Positions 1 to 8,531 of a DNA stretch of 51,125 nt are shown here, in pieces (the first letter of the stretch is position 1; every line of letters begins with the position of its first letter). Below the pieces are notes generated by a model. The model did not search any database, was not told where the DNA came from, and was given only the letters and a program-made list of their open reading frames with translations. This stretch comes from Elusimicrobiaceae bacterium (GTDB lineage: Bacteria > Elusimicrobiota > Elusimicrobia > Elusimicrobiales > Elusimicrobiaceae): NCBI GenBank assembly GCA_017961295.1, contig JAGCXL010000038.1, positions 1 to 51,125 of the forward strand, given 5' to 3'. The position numbers were made by a program, and so were the translations under genes.

Positions 1-705
1 CGAACGGTAAATGGCACGTTCGCCAAAGTGGGTTTCCCACTTATATTCATAGAGTTTATCACTAATGCCAAACGCAGCTACGCCGCGTACTTTGCGTTTT
101 TGGCATACCGCATAGAAAGCGGCGGTTTCCATTTCCACGCTGAGCACATCGTGCTTTTGATAGTGCTTAATTTCCGCCTTTGTTTCACGGAAAATGGCGT
201 CTGTGGTCCAGTTGCGCCCGATGTGGAAGTTCTGTTTGTTGTTTTTTAAAGTGTGGATAAGTTTATTGAGGAGTTCTTTGTTGGGTTTAGCTGTTTCGGT
301 GCTTACATAACAGGGGGAGGTCCCGTCATCACATAGTGCTTCATCACATACCACAATGTCAGCAGGTTGTACTTCTTCTTGTAAGCTGCCGGCCAGACCG
401 ATAAACACAAATTCTTTTACCCCCAGCGCAATTAGTACTTCTAACTTCATAGCCATAGCGGGGGCACTATAGCCAAAGTTGGTAACGTAACAAAGGTCTT
501 TCCCTTCCAGCACATAAATATCCATTTCGCACGTGTATTTTTTCCATTTATTGTGCGAAGTAACATGCTTGGTTAACGACGAAATAGGGCAAATAATTGC
601 TTTTTTAGGCAACTTAAGCCCGGCTGCCACATGCGTAGCGTAGTTAGCAGCGCTAGAAATACCCGGTAAAGCCGGTTTTTTATTTTTTGGGAATAAGATC
701 TTCAT
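1..705 (-). CDS. Nucleoside phosphorylase family protein (PNP/uridine phosphorylase-like), 3' end outside window
   Basis: The frame is open for 235 codons from ATG at 705 to the window edge, so the C-terminus is missing. The translation starts MKILFPKNKKPALPG. It contains a VEMETAA motif near residues 190-196, the nucleoside-binding signature of the PNP/UDP phosphorylase family, and a GLAGSLQ segment where uridine phosphorylases usually carry an RxGTxG-type loop. The family cleaves purine or pyrimidine nucleosides with phosphate to give ribose-1-phosphate and free base in the cytoplasm. The phosphate-binding arginine expected before that loop appears to be replaced by a hydrophobic residue (KEFVFIGLAG), so activity or substrate is uncertain. 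The gene is divergent from the symporter at 753 with a 47-bp gap. No good ribosome binding site is visible. Family membership is fairly sure; substrate is not. Confidence 0.8.
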   Translation of the reverse strand, partial: MKILFPKNKKPALPGISSAANYATHVAAGLKLPKKAIICPISSLTKHVTSHNKWKKYTCEMDIYVLEGKDLCYVTNFGYSAPAMAMKLEVLIALGVKEFVFIGLAGSLQEEVQPADIVVCDEALCDDGTSPCYVSTETAKPNKELLNKLIHTLKNNKQNFHIGRNWTTDAIFRETKAEIKHYQKHDVLSVEMETAAFYAVCQKRKVRGVAAFGISDKLYEYKWETHFGERAIYRS

Positions 706-752
706 ATTTTTGTAAAATTTACTATATATATTCTAGCAAAAAGGAATTAACT

Positions 753-2087
753 ATGGCGTGGTTTACAAATATAATTGTACAGTTAAACGCTTTTGTGTGG
801 GGCGTGCCCATGATGCTTTTAATTGTGGGGATTAGCATTTATTTTACGATTAAATTAAAATTTTTCCAACGCCATTTGCATCGTGCTATAAAACTTTCCT
901 TAAAAGAATCCCGCAGTGCTGGCGTTATTAGTAGTTTTGGGGCACTTGTGGTAGCGTTAGCTGCCATGGTAGGTACGGGGAACATTGTAGGGGTGGCGGC
1001 AGCCGTTTCTACCGGCGGGCCGGGGGCAATTTTTTGGATGATGTTGTGTGCTTTTTTTGCCATGGCTACCAAATATGCCGAGGCTGTTTTAGCCGTTAAA
1101 TACCGCGAACAAAATGCCAAAGGCGAATATGTGGGCGGCCCGATGTATGTACTTAAAAACGGGCTTAATTTTAAAAAATGGGCCATTGTGTTTGCCGCAG
1201 CTACCGCGCTTATGGGTTTTGCCGATGCGCTTATACAAACCAATTCGTTAGCGGCTATTTACCACTCTGTTTTTAATGCGCCGGCGGGACTAACTACGGG
1301 GTTTTTAATTTTATTAACGGCGGCAGTTATTTTAGGCGGGGTTAAAAAAATTGCGGCGGTTTGTAAATATTTGGTACCTGTTATGGCAATCCTTTACATG
1401 GTGCTTTGTTTAATCATTATCATCTTACATTTTGAAAAAATCCCCTGGGCCATTGTGTGTATTTTTAAAAGTGCTTTTAGCGGTACTGCTATCGTGGGGG
1501 GAGCCATTGGGATTACGTTGCGCGAAGCGGTGCGCTACGGGGTGGCCCGCGGAGTACTTTCTAATGAGGCAGGCAGCGGATCAGGCGCGATTGCCGCCGC
1601 CGCGGCCCAAACGCCCAACTCGGTACGTCAGGGGTTGGTGTCCGCCACCACCGTATTTTGGGATACCCTGGTACTGTGTTTGCTTTCCGGCGTAACGGTT
1701 GTGATTGCAGGCGATTGGCAAAGCGGCACATTATTTGGAGCGGAGCTGGCACAAAATGCATTTGCCAGTTTGCCGGCAGGTTCCTATTTATTGGTAGCCA
1801 GTTTATCTTTGTTTGCGTTTAGTACGTTAGTAGGGTGGAGTTATTATACGGCTAAATCCGTTGAATTTTTTGTAGGAGATAATGTTGAAAAATGGGTATA
1901 TGTGGCGTGGTTGTGTGTTATGTGTATCGGCGGATTTTTACAACCTAAATTGGTATGGGAATTGGCCGATACAGCGATTGCGGTGATGTGTATTCCCAAT
2001 ATTTTGTCCCTGTGGTTGCTGCGGACGGAGGTCTTTAGCGAAACCCGCACTTACCTGGCGAGTGAGTTGCGCTTGGCGCGTAAATAG
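753..2087 (+). CDS. Sodium:alanine/glycine symporter (AGCS family)
   Basis: This 444-residue polytopic inner-membrane protein belongs to the alanine or glycine:cation symporter family, which takes up small neutral amino acids with Na+ (or H+). Visible family hallmarks are GTGNIVGVAAAVSTGGPGA near the first third, the GGPMYVLKNGL segment, and the conserved NEAGSGSGAIAAAAAQ stretch in the middle. Hydrophobic helices cover almost the whole length, about ten or more. The ATG at 753 was chosen over an in-frame ATG at 687 because an AAAAAGGA ribosome binding site lies just upstream of 753 and the protein then begins at the usual family N-terminus (MAWFTNIIVQLN). corA follows after 26 bp, probably co-transcribed. 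The exact amino-acid substrate cannot be read from sequence. Confidence 0.93.
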   Translation: MAWFTNIIVQLNAFVWGVPMMLLIVGISIYFTIKLKFFQRHLHRAIKLSLKESRSAGVISSFGALVVALAAMVGTGNIVGVAAAVSTGGPGAIFWMMLCAFFAMATKYAEAVLAVKYREQNAKGEYVGGPMYVLKNGLNFKKWAIVFAAATALMGFADALIQTNSLAAIYHSVFNAPAGLTTGFLILLTAAVILGGVKKIAAVCKYLVPVMAILYMVLCLIIIILHFEKIPWAIVCIFKSAFSGTAIVGGAIGITLREAVRYGVARGVLSNEAGSGSGAIAAAAAQTPNSVRQGLVSATTVFWDTLVLCLLSGVTVVIAGDWQSGTLFGAELAQNAFASLPAGSYLLVASLSLFAFSTLVGWSYYTAKSVEFFVGDNVEKWVYVAWLCVMCIGGFLQPKLVWELADTAIAVMCIPNILSLWLLRTEVFSETRTYLASELRLARK

Positions 2088-2113
2088 AGTATCATTTAAG
2101 AAGGAGAAACGGT

Positions 2114-3028
2114 ATGCTCAAAGAATATAACATCCAAGATCATAAACTCATAGAGACCGAAGACAAAAAAGCGCAAGTGTACGTTTATACCAACCCGACC
2201 CTTGAAGAGCAACGCTTTTTAATTGATGCGTATCAAATTGATGAGCATACGTTAGCCTCTGCCTTGGACCCTGATGAACAACCGCGTTTGGAATTTGAGC
2301 CCGAACATACCGTTCTAATTTACAAACGTCCTAAAAATTATTCCGGTAAAGATCAGCTAGAATTTAAAGTAGCTTCTGTGGGAATGTTTTTATTTAAAGA
2401 TAAATTGGTCATTGTGCTTGCGGAAGATATCCCGTTGTTCGTAGGGAAGCGTTTTCAACATGTAAGTTCCATTAAAGAAGTGTTTTTAAAACTGATTTAT
2501 AATTCTATTTCCCACTATGTGGAACATTTGCGCATTATTCATATGATTTCGGAAGAAATTGAAGACAAAATTACCGATTCTATGGATAACCGTTATCTGC
2601 TCAATTTGTTTAGTTTGGTAAAAAGCTTGGTCTATTATGCCGAAGCCATTACTTCTAACGGTTTTGTGTTTGAAAAAACCCGTACCTTGGCCGGACGTAT
2701 CGGCTTTGATGAAAAAGATATAGAGATGCTGGATGATATTATGGTGGAAAATATGCAATGCAAAACGCAGGCAGATATTTATTCCAACATTTTGGCGCAA
2801 CTCTTAGATGCGCGCGCCTCCATCATCAACAATAATTTAAACCAACTCATGAAAAAACTAAACGTAGTAACTATTTGGATGATGGTGCCTACGCTCGTTG
2901 TAAGCGCGTACGGTATGAACGTGGCGCTCCCTATGGCACAGCATCCGCAAGCATTTTGGATGCTGATGGGGGTATGTTTAATGTTGGTGTGGCTGGTAAT
3001 GCTTTATTGGAAGCGTAAGAATTGGTAG
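2114..3028 (+). CDS. corA: CorA family divalent metal ion transporter
   Basis: This 304-residue protein has the CorA architecture: a long, largely helical cytoplasmic N-terminal funnel domain, then two C-terminal transmembrane helices. The family-defining pore motif GMN is present (SAYGMNVALPMAQ, near residue 268), followed by the second helix (FWMLMGVCLMLVWLVMLYW) and a basic tail. CorA forms a homopentameric channel for Mg2+, and in some members Co2+ or Ni2+. Start: ATG preceded by AAGGAG at about 8 nt. The gene follows the AGCS symporter closely, so the two probably share a transcript ending at the strong hairpin at 3057-3092. The fold is certain; ion preference is inferred from the family. 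Confidence 0.95.
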   Translation: MLKEYNIQDHKLIETEDKKAQVYVYTNPTLEEQRFLIDAYQIDEHTLASALDPDEQPRLEFEPEHTVLIYKRPKNYSGKDQLEFKVASVGMFLFKDKLVIVLAEDIPLFVGKRFQHVSSIKEVFLKLIYNSISHYVEHLRIIHMISEEIEDKITDSMDNRYLLNLFSLVKSLVYYAEAITSNGFVFEKTRTLAGRIGFDEKDIEMLDDIMVENMQCKTQADIYSNILAQLLDARASIINNNLNQLMKKLNVVTIWMMVPTLVVSAYGMNVALPMAQHPQAFWMLMGVCLMLVWLVMLYWKRKNW

Positions 3029-3056
3029 TATTTACTTGTGTAAACTGTTTTTTCAC

Positions 3057-3092
3057 AAAAATTTACCCCGCATTTCGCGGGGTTAAATTTTT
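3057..3092. terminator. Bidirectional-looking intrinsic terminator after corA
   Basis: A near-perfect inverted repeat: AAATTTA plus CCCCGC, a short ATTT loop, then GCGGGG plus TAAATTT. The GC-rich core is flanked by A and T runs on both sides, so it could stop transcription from corA (plus) and anything arriving on the minus strand. Confidence 0.8.
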
Positions 3093-3264
3093 AGAATAAG
3101 GTTTTGATTCGGTTACAAGTCGCCTTGCTGACGCGCGGCGCTCGCGACCCCGCCTCGCCATGCTCGCCTTTCGCGCTTTGCCGGTGCGGCTCGCGCTCAA
3201 ACTCGCATAAGGCTCCGGCTTTCGAATCCTAACGTGACACCAAGCAGTTGGTATCACTTTCCAC
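3093..3264. other. GC-rich intergenic block of unknown nature
   Basis: About 170 bp lie between two strong terminators (3057-3092 and 3265-3304). The block is strikingly richer in G and C than its surroundings and full of GCG/CGC runs. It holds a hairpin at 3234-3257 (GTGACACCAA, loop GCAG, TTGGTATCAC, one G-U pair). At 3221-3229 it has a TTCGAATCC string, like the T-arm of the tRNA next door. An open frame of 64 codons exists on the minus strand, but it is Arg/Ala-rich, has no ribosome binding site and looks spurious. It may be a dispersed intergenic repeat or a small RNA; I cannot assign it. Confidence 0.45.
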
Positions 3265-3304
3265 TAAAATTTAAAACCCCCACATTAGCGGGGGTTTTAA
3301 ATTT
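3265..3304 (-). terminator. Intrinsic terminator of tRNA-Tyr
   Basis: A perfect inverted repeat: AAAATTTAAAACCCCC, loop ACATTA, then GGGGGTTTTAAATTTT. Read on the minus strand it starts directly after the tRNA 3' end and finishes in a T-rich arm, as expected of a rho-independent terminator. Confidence 0.85.
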
Positions 3305-3388
3305 TGGTAGGAATAGGATTCGAACCTATGTAGGGCGTAGCCCGACGGTTTTACAGACCGTTGCTTTTGACCGCTCAGCCATCCTACC
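3305..3388 (-). tRNA. tRNA-Tyr (anticodon GTA)
   Basis: This 84-nt class II tRNA lies on the minus strand. The acceptor stem is GGTAGGA/TCCTACC with discriminator A at 3305. The anticodon stem-loop is CGGTCTGTAAAACCG with GTA in the 7-nt loop. A long variable arm (CGGGCTACGCCC-type) and the T arm TAGGTTCGAATCCTA follow. The 3' CCA is not encoded, so it must be added enzymatically. A consensus promoter lies at 3419-3447 and a terminator at 3265-3304, so this is a single-gene unit. Confidence 0.96.
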
Positions 3389-3418
3389 GATAAATTACTT
3401 AAACAACTAGGCACTTAT

Positions 3419-3447
3419 ATTATAACAAAAAAACAAGGTGATGTCAT
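3419..3447 (-). promoter_or_regulatory. sigma-70 type promoter of tRNA-Tyr
   Basis: On the minus strand: ATGACA at 3447-3442 (5 of 6 matches to TTGACA), a 17-bp spacer (3441-3425), and a perfect TATAAT at 3424-3419 preceded by TGT (extended -10). Transcription would start about 25 nt before the mature tRNA. Confidence 0.8.
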
Positions 3448-3452
3448 TTTTT

Positions 3453-3481
3453 TCGTCATAATGCTATGAAAATGTTACAAT
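3453..3481 (+). promoter_or_regulatory. Promoter of mutS, placing the start codon at the predicted +1
   Basis: TACAAT at 3476-3481 preceded by TGT (extended -10), with a weak TCGTCA 17 bp upstream. Only six bases (AGAACT) separate the -10 from the mutS ATG at 3488 and there is no Shine-Dalgarno sequence, so the message would be leaderless. Confidence 0.6.
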
Positions 3482-3487
3482 AGAACT

Positions 3488-6049
3488 ATGGAAAAACCCA
3501 CCTTAACCCCTTTAATGAAACAATACTTTGCCATCCGTGAGCAAAACCCGGACATTGTGCTTTTTTTCCGTTTGGGTGATTTTTACGAAATGTTTGACGA
3601 GCAAGCCCGCGAAATTAGCGGCCTGTTGGGGTTGACGCTTACGGCGCGTAACGGGGTGCCCATGTGCGGGATTCCTTACCATGCAGCTAACACGTATATC
3701 ACCCGTTTACTAGCCGCCGGTAAAAAGATTGGAATTTGCGAACAAACCAGCTCAGTGATGGATAAAGACACCAAATTGTTTGAGCGTAAAATCGTACGCG
3801 TGATTACCCCGGGAACTCTGGTGGAAGATAGCCTGTTGGACGCCAATCAAGCCAATTATCTGTTAGCTTTGGATGTAACCTCTGCAGGGTGGGCGTTGGC
3901 GTGCGTAGAAGTGTCTACCGGAGAGTTTTGGGTCAATCAAAACGATAAAGACCCGTCTTTAATGGGCTTAGCTGCCGCGTTAGCGGCTATAAATCCGTCG
4001 GAAATTATCGGTACGCGCGAAACCTTGGAGGCCTTGCGGCAAAAAGTAATAATCCCGGCTTCTTTAACGCTTACACCTATTGCCGCGTTTAACGGGGAAT
4101 ATATTTTGCCGGCTGCGTGGCCTGCGCTTGAGGCCTGGGGGGATAAAAAACGTGCGCTAGCGTGTGCGCTTCAGGTAATGAAGTATATTGAGGCTACCGA
4201 CCCGAGTGTGCAAGCTACGCTGGTTCCTGCCTATCGGGAACTAAAAGAGTGTTTGCAAATTGATGAAAATGCGGTATCTTCTTTGGAACTGGTAGAAGGA
4301 CAAGACGGAGGGCGAGCCGGAAGTTTATGGGCCTTTTTGGATAGAACGAAAACTGCTATCGGTAGTCGCAAACTCAAAGAATGGATCTTACACCCGCTTT
4401 TAGATGTAAACGGAATTATTCAACGTCAAAATTGCGTAGAAGCGTTTGTAAAAAATCAAGCAGCGCTGGCAGATTTAAGTGTATTATTGGAAACGATTGC
4501 CGATGTGCAGCGCATTATGACCCGTACGTCCGCTGGAACGGCTTCTCCGCGAGACGTATCGGGGCTACGTCGTTCTCTTTTAAATGTAGATGCTCTGGAA
4601 CAATGGTTTGAGAGTTACCCGCAGGTAGCGCCCTACTTGAAAGAACAATTTGAGGCAGTTAAACCCAGTTTAAAAGAAATGGCGCGCCTTTTGTACGATG
4701 CTATTAATGAGGCACCGCCTCTCCATATTTCGGATGGGGATGTAATTCGCTCGGGTTATAATAGTGAACTGGATGAGCTACGTTCTTTAAAAACCAATTC
4801 CAACCAAACGCTGCAACAAATTTGCGAGCGCGAGCGTGCCAAAACCGGAATTAGTACCCTCAAAGTGGGGGTTAATTCTGTCTATGGGTACTATTTTGAA
4901 GTCACCAAATCGCATTTGTCTAAAGTCCCCTACGGGTATGTGCGCAAGCAAACATTAGTAAACGCGGAACGTTTTATTACCGAAGAACTTAAACAATTAG
5001 AAGATAAAATCATGCACGCGGAACAAAAAATTCTGCGCTTGGAATCTCATTTATTTAATCAAATCCGTTTAACGCTTTCACAGCATATAGAAGCTTTTAA
5101 AACATTTGCGCAGGTAGTATCCGAACTAGATGTATATGAGGCATTGGCGTTGACCGCCCTGAAAGGAAATTATACTAAGCCCGTTGTAGATGAAAGCACC
5201 GAGCTTTATTATGAAAACGGACGTCATCCGCTTGTGGAACAAACTTTGCCGGCGGGCAGTTTTGTACCGAACAGTTTGCATTTAGGTACGCCGCAAAACC
5301 AAATTATGCTCATTACCGGCCCGAATATGGGAGGAAAAAGCGTATATTTAAAGCAGACGGCTATTATCGTAATTTTAGCGCAAATGGGCAGTTTTGTGCC
5401 GGCACAAAATGCACGTATCGGCCTGGTGGACCGAATTATGACACGTATTGGAGCGCACGATGCGCTTAGCCGCGGGAACTCCACCTTTATGGTAGAAATG
5501 AACGAAACCGCTCACATTTTAGCTTCCCTTACGCCGCGCAGCTTAATCTTATTAGATGAAGTGGGGCGCGGAACCTCTACCTTTGACGGGATTTCTATTG
5601 CCTGGGCCATTGTGGAATATCTCTACAAACCTAAAGGCGGGGCCAAAGTGATTTTTGCTACGCACTATTTTGAACTGATTGACTTGGAAAATAAATACGA
5701 ACGCATAAAAAATTTCCATGTAGAAGCCCAAGAATATAAAGATGCCCAAGGGCACAGCAAACTGGCATTTTTGTACCAGATTAAACCGGGTGCGGCGGAC
5801 CAATCGTATGGGATTCACGTGGCGGAGTTGGCAGGATTGCCGGCCGCTTGCACCTTGCGTGCACGTAAAGTACTTAAAGATTTAGAAGCCAAAAAAGGGG
5901 CCAAAATTTCCGTAAAAGAACGGGATATGGTCAAAGATTTATTTTCTTCCCCAATCGTGGAAGAAATTAAAATGGCGGATCCGGATAAACTGACCCCGTT
6001 AGCGGCCTTACAACTAATTTGTGAGTGGAAAAAACGAATCAATGAGTAA
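3488..6049 (+). CDS. mutS: DNA mismatch repair protein MutS
   Basis: The 853-residue length is typical of MutS1. The N-terminal mismatch-recognition domain carries the Phe-X-Glu motif (FYE, residues 32-34, in RLGDFYEMF). The C-terminal ABC-type ATPase has Walker A GPNMGGKS (611-618), the LILLDEVGRGTSTFDG Walker B/signature region and the downstream ATHYFEL segment. MutS dimers bind mismatches and small loops and recruit MutL in an ATP-dependent way. The gene appears leaderless. mutL overlaps its 3' end by 8 bp, indicating coupling. All motifs expected for an active protein are present. Confidence 0.98.
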   Translation: MEKPTLTPLMKQYFAIREQNPDIVLFFRLGDFYEMFDEQAREISGLLGLTLTARNGVPMCGIPYHAANTYITRLLAAGKKIGICEQTSSVMDKDTKLFERKIVRVITPGTLVEDSLLDANQANYLLALDVTSAGWALACVEVSTGEFWVNQNDKDPSLMGLAAALAAINPSEIIGTRETLEALRQKVIIPASLTLTPIAAFNGEYILPAAWPALEAWGDKKRALACALQVMKYIEATDPSVQATLVPAYRELKECLQIDENAVSSLELVEGQDGGRAGSLWAFLDRTKTAIGSRKLKEWILHPLLDVNGIIQRQNCVEAFVKNQAALADLSVLLETIADVQRIMTRTSAGTASPRDVSGLRRSLLNVDALEQWFESYPQVAPYLKEQFEAVKPSLKEMARLLYDAINEAPPLHISDGDVIRSGYNSELDELRSLKTNSNQTLQQICERERAKTGISTLKVGVNSVYGYYFEVTKSHLSKVPYGYVRKQTLVNAERFITEELKQLEDKIMHAEQKILRLESHLFNQIRLTLSQHIEAFKTFAQVVSELDVYEALALTALKGNYTKPVVDESTELYYENGRHPLVEQTLPAGSFVPNSLHLGTPQNQIMLITGPNMGGKSVYLKQTAIIVILAQMGSFVPAQNARIGLVDRIMTRIGAHDALSRGNSTFMVEMNETAHILASLTPRSLILLDEVGRGTSTFDGISIAWAIVEYLYKPKGGAKVIFATHYFELIDLENKYERIKNFHVEAQEYKDAQGHSKLAFLYQIKPGAADQSYGIHVAELAGLPAACTLRARKVLKDLEAKKGAKISVKERDMVKDLFSSPIVEEIKMADPDKLTPLAALQLICEWKKRINE

Positions 6050-7925
6050 TATTCATGTATTAGACGAAAAAACAGCCGGACAGATCGCCGCAGGCGAGGT
6101 AATTGAACGCCCCGCAGGGGTGCTTAAAGAGCTGCTAGAAAACGCCATAGATGCCGGGGCTACTTCGATACACATTGATATTGAAGGAGCCGGCCGCTCC
6201 TTAATCCGCGTCAATGATAACGGCCGGGGTATGGACGAGCAAGATTTAAAGCTAAGTGTCCTGCGCCATGCTACCAGCAAAATTACGGTTTTTGATGACT
6301 TGGGTTCTTTGGACACGTTTGGTTTTCGCGGAGAGGCCCTTTATTCGGTGGCGGCTGTTTCGCAGATGTCTATCACCAGTTGCACTGCCGGGGGAAATGG
6401 GAATCGTTTGGAAGTACACGGCGGTAAAGTCGTAGCGCAAAGCCCGGCCCCTGCGGTTGAAGGTACTACGGTGGAAATACGGGATTTATTTTACAATGTG
6501 CCGGCCCGGCTTAAGTTTCTAAAAAGCGATTCTTACGAGCGTGCTTGTTTATTAAAAGTAATTGAAGAAAGCATGCTGGCCAATTTACAGGTGGGTTACC
6601 ATGTAAATATCAATGGTAGAAATGTATATGATTTGCCAGCGGAAAGCGGTTCGTTTAAGGAGTCTGTCATCAATAGGGCCCGTCAAATTATGGGGCCCGA
6701 AGTGGCGGGTAGCCTGGTATTTAAATCTTTTGAAGGCCAAGGGCTTAAATTGTTTATCACGCAAACTGACAAACTGGTGCGTGTGCGGGATTTACAATAT
6801 ATATTTGTAAACCGACGTCCTATAGACAGTAAGACAATTCAGCAAGCTGTTTACAAAGCGTATCAAAATGTACGCGGACAAAATTCTCACCCGGCTTTTT
6901 TAATTTACATGACGCTTGAACCGTCTGCGTTTGATGTAAATATTCATCCACAAAAACGAGACGTGCGTTTTGAAGATGAACATTTTGTGTTTGCTAGCAT
7001 ACTTAAACATGCGGGGGAAACTATTTTTGAAAGTGCCACCCCTGTGGAAGTATCAACAGATAAAGAGCCTCTTTCTTTGGACTTACCCAAGCCGGCTCAA
7101 CCGGCAGCCGAAAAACTTTTTGTTTCTAAACCGATGGAAACATTTGCGGCTCAGTTTGCGGCCAAACCGGCCGAAAAACCGGCCGCGGTTACCCCTAAAC
7201 CGGTTAAAAAGACAGATTTATTTGCACCGGTCTCGCAAGAATTACGCGAAACGGAAGAACCGGCGGAATATGTGGCCCGCCCTGTTGAGCCGGTAGAAAA
7301 GCCGGCGGTCCAACCACAGGCGTTGCCGGAAGAAGGCCCGCAGTGGTATCACGGTCCGTATCACTACATAGGGCAGTTGCAACGCAGTTATTTGCTATTT
7401 GAAAACCCGCAAGGCTTGGTAATTATTGACCAACATGCAGCCCAGGAACGTGTACTTTTTGAGCATTATTTGGACTTATTTGAAAAACAACAAGTGCAAG
7501 TGCAAAAACTTCTTTTCCCGGTTCATGTAGATTTACCGCCCTCTAATGTGGAAAGTTTACTTTCTTGGAAAGAGTGGCTGCAAAAAGCCGGGTTTGAATT
7601 AGAGCCGTTTTCAGCCCGCACCGTGCTTGTTAAAACAATGCCCAATGTGGTCCGCTTTAAAGAAGACGATATGAAGGCGTTTATTGTTTCCTTGGCGGAC
7701 GTGGTGGGGGATCCTACCAAATCTACAGATGCATTAAAGCGCAAAATGATTGCCATGCTTGCTTGCAAACGGGCCATCAAGGCGCACGACGCCATTACCG
7801 CGCAAGAGGCAGAGGTCCTCTTGGAAAACATGAAAAAATGCAAGGACGGCATGCATTGCCCACACGGCCGCCCGGTGCTGGCTCAGCTTTCTATTGAGCA
7901 GATTGGAAAACTGTTTGGCCGATAG
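6042..7925 (+). CDS. mutL: DNA mismatch repair endonuclease MutL
   Basis: This 627-residue GHKL ATPase has the N-terminal ATP site (ENAIDAGA, NDNGRGM, GFRGEAL). A Pro/Ala/Lys-rich linker (roughly residues 345-440) leads to a C-terminal dimerisation/endonuclease domain. DQHAAQERVLFE (463-474) matches the metal-dependent endonuclease motif DQHA-x2-E-x4-E. ACKRAIKA and CPHGRP (606-611) complete the zinc/metal site. MutL therefore probably nicks the daughter strand itself, as in bacteria lacking MutH. The ATG at 6042 (MSNIHVLDEKTA) was chosen over an upstream in-frame ATG at 6021 inside mutS because family members begin close to this point. It overlaps mutS by 8 bp. Confidence 0.97.
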   Translation: MSNIHVLDEKTAGQIAAGEVIERPAGVLKELLENAIDAGATSIHIDIEGAGRSLIRVNDNGRGMDEQDLKLSVLRHATSKITVFDDLGSLDTFGFRGEALYSVAAVSQMSITSCTAGGNGNRLEVHGGKVVAQSPAPAVEGTTVEIRDLFYNVPARLKFLKSDSYERACLLKVIEESMLANLQVGYHVNINGRNVYDLPAESGSFKESVINRARQIMGPEVAGSLVFKSFEGQGLKLFITQTDKLVRVRDLQYIFVNRRPIDSKTIQQAVYKAYQNVRGQNSHPAFLIYMTLEPSAFDVNIHPQKRDVRFEDEHFVFASILKHAGETIFESATPVEVSTDKEPLSLDLPKPAQPAAEKLFVSKPMETFAAQFAAKPAEKPAAVTPKPVKKTDLFAPVSQELRETEEPAEYVARPVEPVEKPAVQPQALPEEGPQWYHGPYHYIGQLQRSYLLFENPQGLVIIDQHAAQERVLFEHYLDLFEKQQVQVQKLLFPVHVDLPPSNVESLLSWKEWLQKAGFELEPFSARTVLVKTMPNVVRFKEDDMKAFIVSLADVVGDPTKSTDALKRKMIAMLACKRAIKAHDAITAQEAEVLLENMKKCKDGMHCPHGRPVLAQLSIEQIGKLFGR

Positions 7926-7944
7926 TTTGTGGTACGGGTGTGTA

Positions 7945-7973
7945 TTGTCTTTATCCTCTAAAAAAGGTATCCT
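7945..7973 (+). promoter_or_regulatory. Possible promoter of the hpt-ftsH operon
   Basis: TTGTCT at 7945-7950, a 17-bp spacer and TATCCT at 7968-7973. It lies in the 75-bp gap after mutL and ahead of the strong GGAGG of hpt. The -10 match is moderate, so this is a candidate only. Confidence 0.4.
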
Positions 7974-8000
7974 TTATATATATCCCTTTGTGGAGGAATT

Positions 8001-8531
8001 ATGCCCGAAACACCCGTTTTGGAACGTATCTTATTTTCGCAAGAACAACTAACTGAACGCGTAGCTGAGTTAGGTCGCCAGATTTCGGCTGATTACCGGG
8101 GTAAAATGCCCTTATTTGTGGGTATTTTGCGCGGTTGTATTTTATTTTATGCGGACCTCATGAAACAAATCAGCGTAGACTGCAACATGGATTTTATGTG
8201 TTTATCTTCTTATTCCGGCACGTCCAGTACCGGCCAAGTGCGTACGATGTTAGACTTGCGCGAAAGCATCAAGGGCCGCCACGTCGTGATTGTAGAAGAT
8301 ATTGTGGATACTGGGCTTACTTTGGAATATTTATTGGAGCACTTGCGTTCGCGCGGTGCGGCCAGTATTGAAATTTGTTGCTTATTAAATAAACAGTGTA
8401 ACCGCAAGGTTGATATTCACCCCAAGTACATTGGGTTTGAAGTGGGTAATGAATTTGTAATTGGATACGGCCTAGATTATAATGAGCTGTACCGTAATTT
8501 ACCTTATATCGGGGTTTTTAAGAAACAATGA
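8001..8531 (+). CDS. hpt: Hypoxanthine phosphoribosyltransferase
   Basis: This 176-residue cytoplasmic enzyme belongs to the type I phosphoribosyltransferase family. It converts hypoxanthine (and usually guanine) plus PRPP to IMP or GMP in purine salvage. The PRPP-binding loop EDIVDTGLT is at residues 99-107, the flexible-loop SSYSGTSSTGQV at about 69-80, and LRGCILFYADL is near the N-terminus. Start: ATG with GGAGG at 6-8 nt. The stop overlaps the ftsH ATG by 4 bp. An hpt-ftsH pair is a common bacterial arrangement, often preceded by tilS, which is not here. Confidence 0.95.
   Translation: MPETPVLERILFSQEQLTERVAELGRQISADYRGKMPLFVGILRGCILFYADLMKQISVDCNMDFMCLSSYSGTSSTGQVRTMLDLRESIKGRHVVIVEDIVDTGLTLEYLLEHLRSRGAASIEICCLLNKQCNRKVDIHPKYIGFEVGNEFVIGYGLDYNELYRNLPYIGVFKKQ

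Noticed and set aside
3063-3257. 64-codon minus-strand frame in the GC-rich block
   Set aside because: Arg/Ala-rich composition follows from GC bias; it has no ribosome binding site and would run into the terminator at 3057-3092.
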